Assembly: GCA_903899985.1 (NCBI GenBank)
Contig: CAIULL010000035.1
Location: 1 to 36,406, forward strand
From: an uncultured Schlesneria sp.
GTDB taxonomy: Bacteria > Planctomycetota > Planctomycetia > Planctomycetales > Planctomycetaceae
Direction of reading: 5' to 3'
DNA: 36,406 nucleotides
Shown here piece after piece: positions 33,834-36,406 of the stretch. A model generated the notes under the pieces. The model was not told the DNA's origin, did not search any database, and saw nothing but the letters and a program-made list of their open reading frames with translations. The position numbers and the translations under genes were made by a program. Numbering within the stretch: the stretch's first letter is position 1; the number at the start of each line of letters is the position of its first letter.

Positions 33834-34916
33834 ATGAAACCCTCGACAGCTAATACGCCACCTCGAACGAGCAGAACTGCCAAATTCGTGATCGGATTGT
33901 CGTGCCTGAATCTCCTCGTTCTGAGTGTTGTCAATTATCTGATTTACGTTGTCTCCGAAACGTGGTGGGCCGGAACTGTGGTCACGTACGCACCGCGAAC
34001 CCCTTACGCGATCCCTTCCATCATGCTGCTCGTCGCGTCGGTGATCTGGCACCGACCGTCGATCAGTATGAATCTAGTCTCTGTCGGGATCGCGTTTGTC
34101 CCTTTGATGGGTCTCTCGATTCCGCTTGGTCTCTGGATGAATGGATCGCCAAAAATCGAAGGAGCGACGTCTCTCACGATCGTCAGTTGTAACGTGCAAT
34201 CGTTCGAGCCGGATTTCAGCAAAGTGCTCGACGAGATTGTCGCCATCAAGCCGGACGTCATCGCCTTGCAGGAAGCATTTGGTGAAGACGATCGTTTGAA
34301 TTCCTTCTGCAAAGACGCTCAGTGGTACACGTTGCGTTATGGCCAATACTGGATTGGTTCACGATATCGACTTTCGCTGATCTCGGGATTTGACGTGACT
34401 CCATTCGGTGGACGATCAGCCGGGATGCTGGTCCATGTTGAAGTGCCAAATGGTCCAATCGTGCTTGGCAACATCCATCAAATGACGGCTCGTTTCGGAT
34501 TAGAGGAACTCAGTTATGAGACTCTGACCAACGGCAAGGGGACAAAAGAACTTTCAGAATATCAGGCGAAGAGAGATCGTGATTCGACAGAAATTCGAGC
34601 GGCAGTCAATTCCGCTTACGACAACGAGCCACTGATTGTCTGCGGTGACTTCAACGTGCCGACATCCAGCAGCCTTTTCCGAAAGCACTGGGGTGATTTG
34701 CAGAGTTGTTACGACAACGCCGGGTTCGGGTATGGATACACGTCTTCGTGTAAGGGGCGGCGTCTGTGGCCCGGCAATTTCCCCTGGGCTCGTATCGACC
34801 ACATTCTGTGCTCGCGCGAATGGGGCATTCAGGATTGCCAGATTGGTAAAACAGACGGCTCAGACCATCGATTGATCGCCGCGACAGTCATATTAAACCC
34901 ACCGAAACAGCCGTGA
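33834..34916 (+). CDS. Membrane-anchored endonuclease/exonuclease/phosphatase family protein
   Basis: The protein has 360 residues. Three N-terminal hydrophobic helices (about 17-40, 58-72, 79-102) place the following domain outside the cytoplasm. The EEP fold has all five landmark sites: Asn120 (SCNVQS), Glu147 (LQEAF), His215 (GNIHQM), Asp272 and Asn274 (CGDFNVP), and Asp344-His345 (GSDHRL); RIDHIL is also kept. Relatives cleave phosphodiester or phosphate bonds in DNA, sphingolipids or inositol phosphates. The membrane anchor makes a phospholipid or extracytoplasmic role more likely than DNA repair. The start has weak ribosome-site support. Confidence 0.88.
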   Translation: MKPSTANTPPRTSRTAKFVIGLSCLNLLVLSVVNYLIYVVSETWWAGTVVTYAPRTPYAIPSIMLLVASVIWHRPSISMNLVSVGIAFVPLMGLSIPLGLWMNGSPKIEGATSLTIVSCNVQSFEPDFSKVLDEIVAIKPDVIALQEAFGEDDRLNSFCKDAQWYTLRYGQYWIGSRYRLSLISGFDVTPFGGRSAGMLVHVEVPNGPIVLGNIHQMTARFGLEELSYETLTNGKGTKELSEYQAKRDRDSTEIRAAVNSAYDNEPLIVCGDFNVPTSSSLFRKHWGDLQSCYDNAGFGYGYTSSCKGRRLWPGNFPWARIDHILCSREWGIQDCQIGKTDGSDHRLIAATVILNPPKQP

Positions 34917-35100
34917 ATCGTCTGGGAGGGCGAGGCTCCCGCCGAGCCGCGTTGTCGATGCGTGTGCCTGCTTCGCGGCTATGCAGGAGCTTCCCCTTCC
35001 CGGATTTTGATCATCGGCGATCAATGAATCTGATTTCAGCCTCTAGGGCAAAGGCCCGTTAACCACCCCCGTGGAGGGGGTGGGGTTGCGTTAGCCAAAC
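34917..35100. repeat. Composite of short hairpin-forming intergenic repeats
   Basis: GGGAGGGCGAGGCTCCCGCC (34924-34943) forms a GGGAG/CTCCC hairpin. At 35063-35083 a perfect 8-bp stem, CCACCCCC / GGGGGTGG with a five-base loop, is strong enough to end transcription from the upstream gene. Both resemble short dispersed intergenic elements of planctomycete genomes; this similarity is recalled, not searched. Confidence 0.5.
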
Positions 35101-35200
35101 CGTTGAATTTGCGAATCGCTCTTGACCAAAATTGGATTTTCTGGGAACGGTGCGATCGTTTCAATCAGAAATTTCATCCGTCCATTGTACTGAACCGATC

Positions 35201-36364
35201 ATGCATATCTTTTTTTCCGTTGGCGAGCCGAGCGGTGATCATCATGCCGCTCACCTGATCAAAGAACTGACTCGTCGTCGGCCAGAGCTGAGAGTCTCGG
35301 GATTTGGTGGTTCGGCAATGGAAGAAGCGGGTTGCCATCTTCTGTTCCCGCTTACTTCGATGGCGGTCATGGGAATCATGGCCGTGCTCCCACTGATCTG
35401 GAAGTTCTACAAGCTCGTCAAACAGGCAGAAGAGTATTTCGCACGCCACAAACCCGATGTTGTCGTCCTGGTCGACTTTCCCGGCTTCAACTGGTGGATT
35501 GCTCGCAAAGCCAAGGCGGCGGGGATTCCAGTGATTTATTATATGCCGCCCCAACTTTGGGCATGGGGATCGTGGAGGATCAGTCGCGTTCGAAAATACG
35601 TCGATCTTGTCCTGTCGGGATTGACGTTTGAAACGGACTGGTATGCTGAACGGGGAATTCCCGTGATGTACGTCGGCCATCCTTTTTTTGACGAAGTGGC
35701 TGAACATCATCTCGACGACAGCTTCTGTCGAGAATGGTCTTCGAACGAGACACGGACGGTCGCGATTCTCCCAGGCTCACGTAAGCAGGAAGTCCGACGA
35801 TGCTGGCCGTTGTTATTGAATATTGTTAAACAGTTGCATGCGAAATTTCCGGACGTGAATTTTCTCGTTGCGAATTACAAAGAAGTGCAACGGCAATTCT
35901 GTGTCTCGGAATACGAAAAGCTGCAGCAGCCACTTCCGATTTCGTTCTTCGTCGGAAAGACTCCAGAGATCATCGAGATCGCCGATTGCTCGGTGATGGT
36001 GTCGGGTTCGGTGAGCCTCGAAATGCTTGCGCGACGAACTCCATTTGTCGCGATCTACCGATCCGGTTGGCTGACTTATTTTATCGGCTGCATCGTGATC
36101 GTCTGCAAATACTGGTCACTGCCCAATCTGATCGCTGATCGGAAGATCATGCCCGAGATTTTCAGCGTCGGAAATCCCAAACCGGCCATCGATTCAGTGG
36201 TCGCTGAAATGAGCAAATGGCTTGGTGACCCGGCGGCGCTGTCGGCCGCGTCAGCAGAACTGAGTGAACTTCGTGAACAGATTCACTGCACGGGAGCAAC
36301 GCGACGGACGGCTGACGTCATTCTCGGTTTTCTGGAAAAGCCAGCGGAAAAAATCGCGGCTTGA
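35201..36364 (+). CDS. lpxB: Lipid-A-disaccharide synthase
   Basis: The protein has 387 residues from the ATG at 35201, where homology starts; the frame is open from 35132. Signatures are MHIFFSVGEPSGDHHAAHLI, GFGGSAMEEAG, VLVDFPGFNW, YYMPPQLWAWG, VGHPFFDE, AILPGSRKQEVRR, and the donor-site SGSVSLEMLARRTPFVAIY. LpxB joins UDP-2,3-diacylglucosamine and lipid X to make the lipid A disaccharide at the inner membrane. Its presence argues for a Gram-negative outer membrane with lipid A in this organism, consistent with the barrel protein. Confidence 0.95.
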   Translation: MHIFFSVGEPSGDHHAAHLIKELTRRRPELRVSGFGGSAMEEAGCHLLFPLTSMAVMGIMAVLPLIWKFYKLVKQAEEYFARHKPDVVVLVDFPGFNWWIARKAKAAGIPVIYYMPPQLWAWGSWRISRVRKYVDLVLSGLTFETDWYAERGIPVMYVGHPFFDEVAEHHLDDSFCREWSSNETRTVAILPGSRKQEVRRCWPLLLNIVKQLHAKFPDVNFLVANYKEVQRQFCVSEYEKLQQPLPISFFVGKTPEIIEIADCSVMVSGSVSLEMLARRTPFVAIYRSGWLTYFIGCIVIVCKYWSLPNLIADRKIMPEIFSVGNPKPAIDSVVAEMSKWLGDPAALSAASAELSELREQIHCTGATRRTADVILGFLEKPAEKIAA

Positions 36365-36384
36365 TCGAAGTGGTCGAAATCGTA

Positions 36385-36404
36385 GCATGGGCTTCAGCCC
36401 GTGC
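36385..36404. repeat. Hairpin repeat cut by the window end
   Basis: GCATGGGCT-TC-AGCCCGTGC forms a 9-bp stem with one G-T pair. It lies just after lpxB and continues past the window end. It may be a dispersed repeat or the lpxB terminator. Confidence 0.4.
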
Positions 36405-36406
36405 GA

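Overview
The window reads as a chromosomal segment of a planctomycete (phylum Planctomycetota, order Planctomycetales or a near relative). The grounds are a giant Pirellula/Verrucomicrobium-type membrane dehydrogenase fused to HEAT repeats and a C-terminal CxxCH cytochrome, receptor-like Ser/Thr kinases carrying PEGA, DUF1080 and leucine-rich-repeat ectodomains, ExbD next to an alpha/alpha-toroid protein, a lipid A gene (lpxB), and small hairpin-rich intergenic repeats. The genus cannot be fixed from the sequence. No rRNA, tRNA, CRISPR array, integrase, transposase or phage gene was seen.

Layout. 1-4426: palindromic repeats, a ThiD2-ThiE thiamine protein (minus), a small membrane protein with an NTF2-like tail, two tiny convergent genes that share a palindrome over their stop codons, and cinA (minus) with a decayed C-terminal active site. 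4784-8237: a secreted lipase-like hydrolase plus truncated haemoglobin pair, an 88-bp tandem repeat array, and a macrodomain plus rhomboid protease pair. 8285-10351: a YefM/YoeB toxin-antitoxin module and lpd (minus). 10720-18272: a signalling island with a pseudokinase (minus) facing two tandem paralogous receptor kinases (plus) that also share a duplicated 79-bp leader. 18533-20860: a polysaccharide pyruvyl transferase-like protein and a VapB/VapC module (minus), separated by about 750 bp without a recognisable gene. 21210-24244: class II fructose-bisphosphate aldolase with a clear terminator, and a GspE/PilB-type ATPase. 24618-27701: the giant cytochrome. 27712-33591: a minus-strand run of secreted protein, outer-membrane barrel, ExbD and toroid protein that may be an envelope-spanning assembly. 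33834-36364: a membrane-anchored endonuclease/exonuclease/phosphatase protein and lpxB.

How the genes work together. Most are single housekeeping or accessory units. Only short-spaced or overlapping pairs look like operons: hydrolase-haemoglobin, macrodomain-rhomboid, yefM-yoeB, vapB-vapC and exbD-toroid. The most interesting parts are the kinase island (tandem duplication with conserved leader, divergent dead kinase) and the ExbD/toroid/barrel cluster, which has no ExbB or canonical TonB in the window. All functions are inferred from motifs read by eye; no database search was run.
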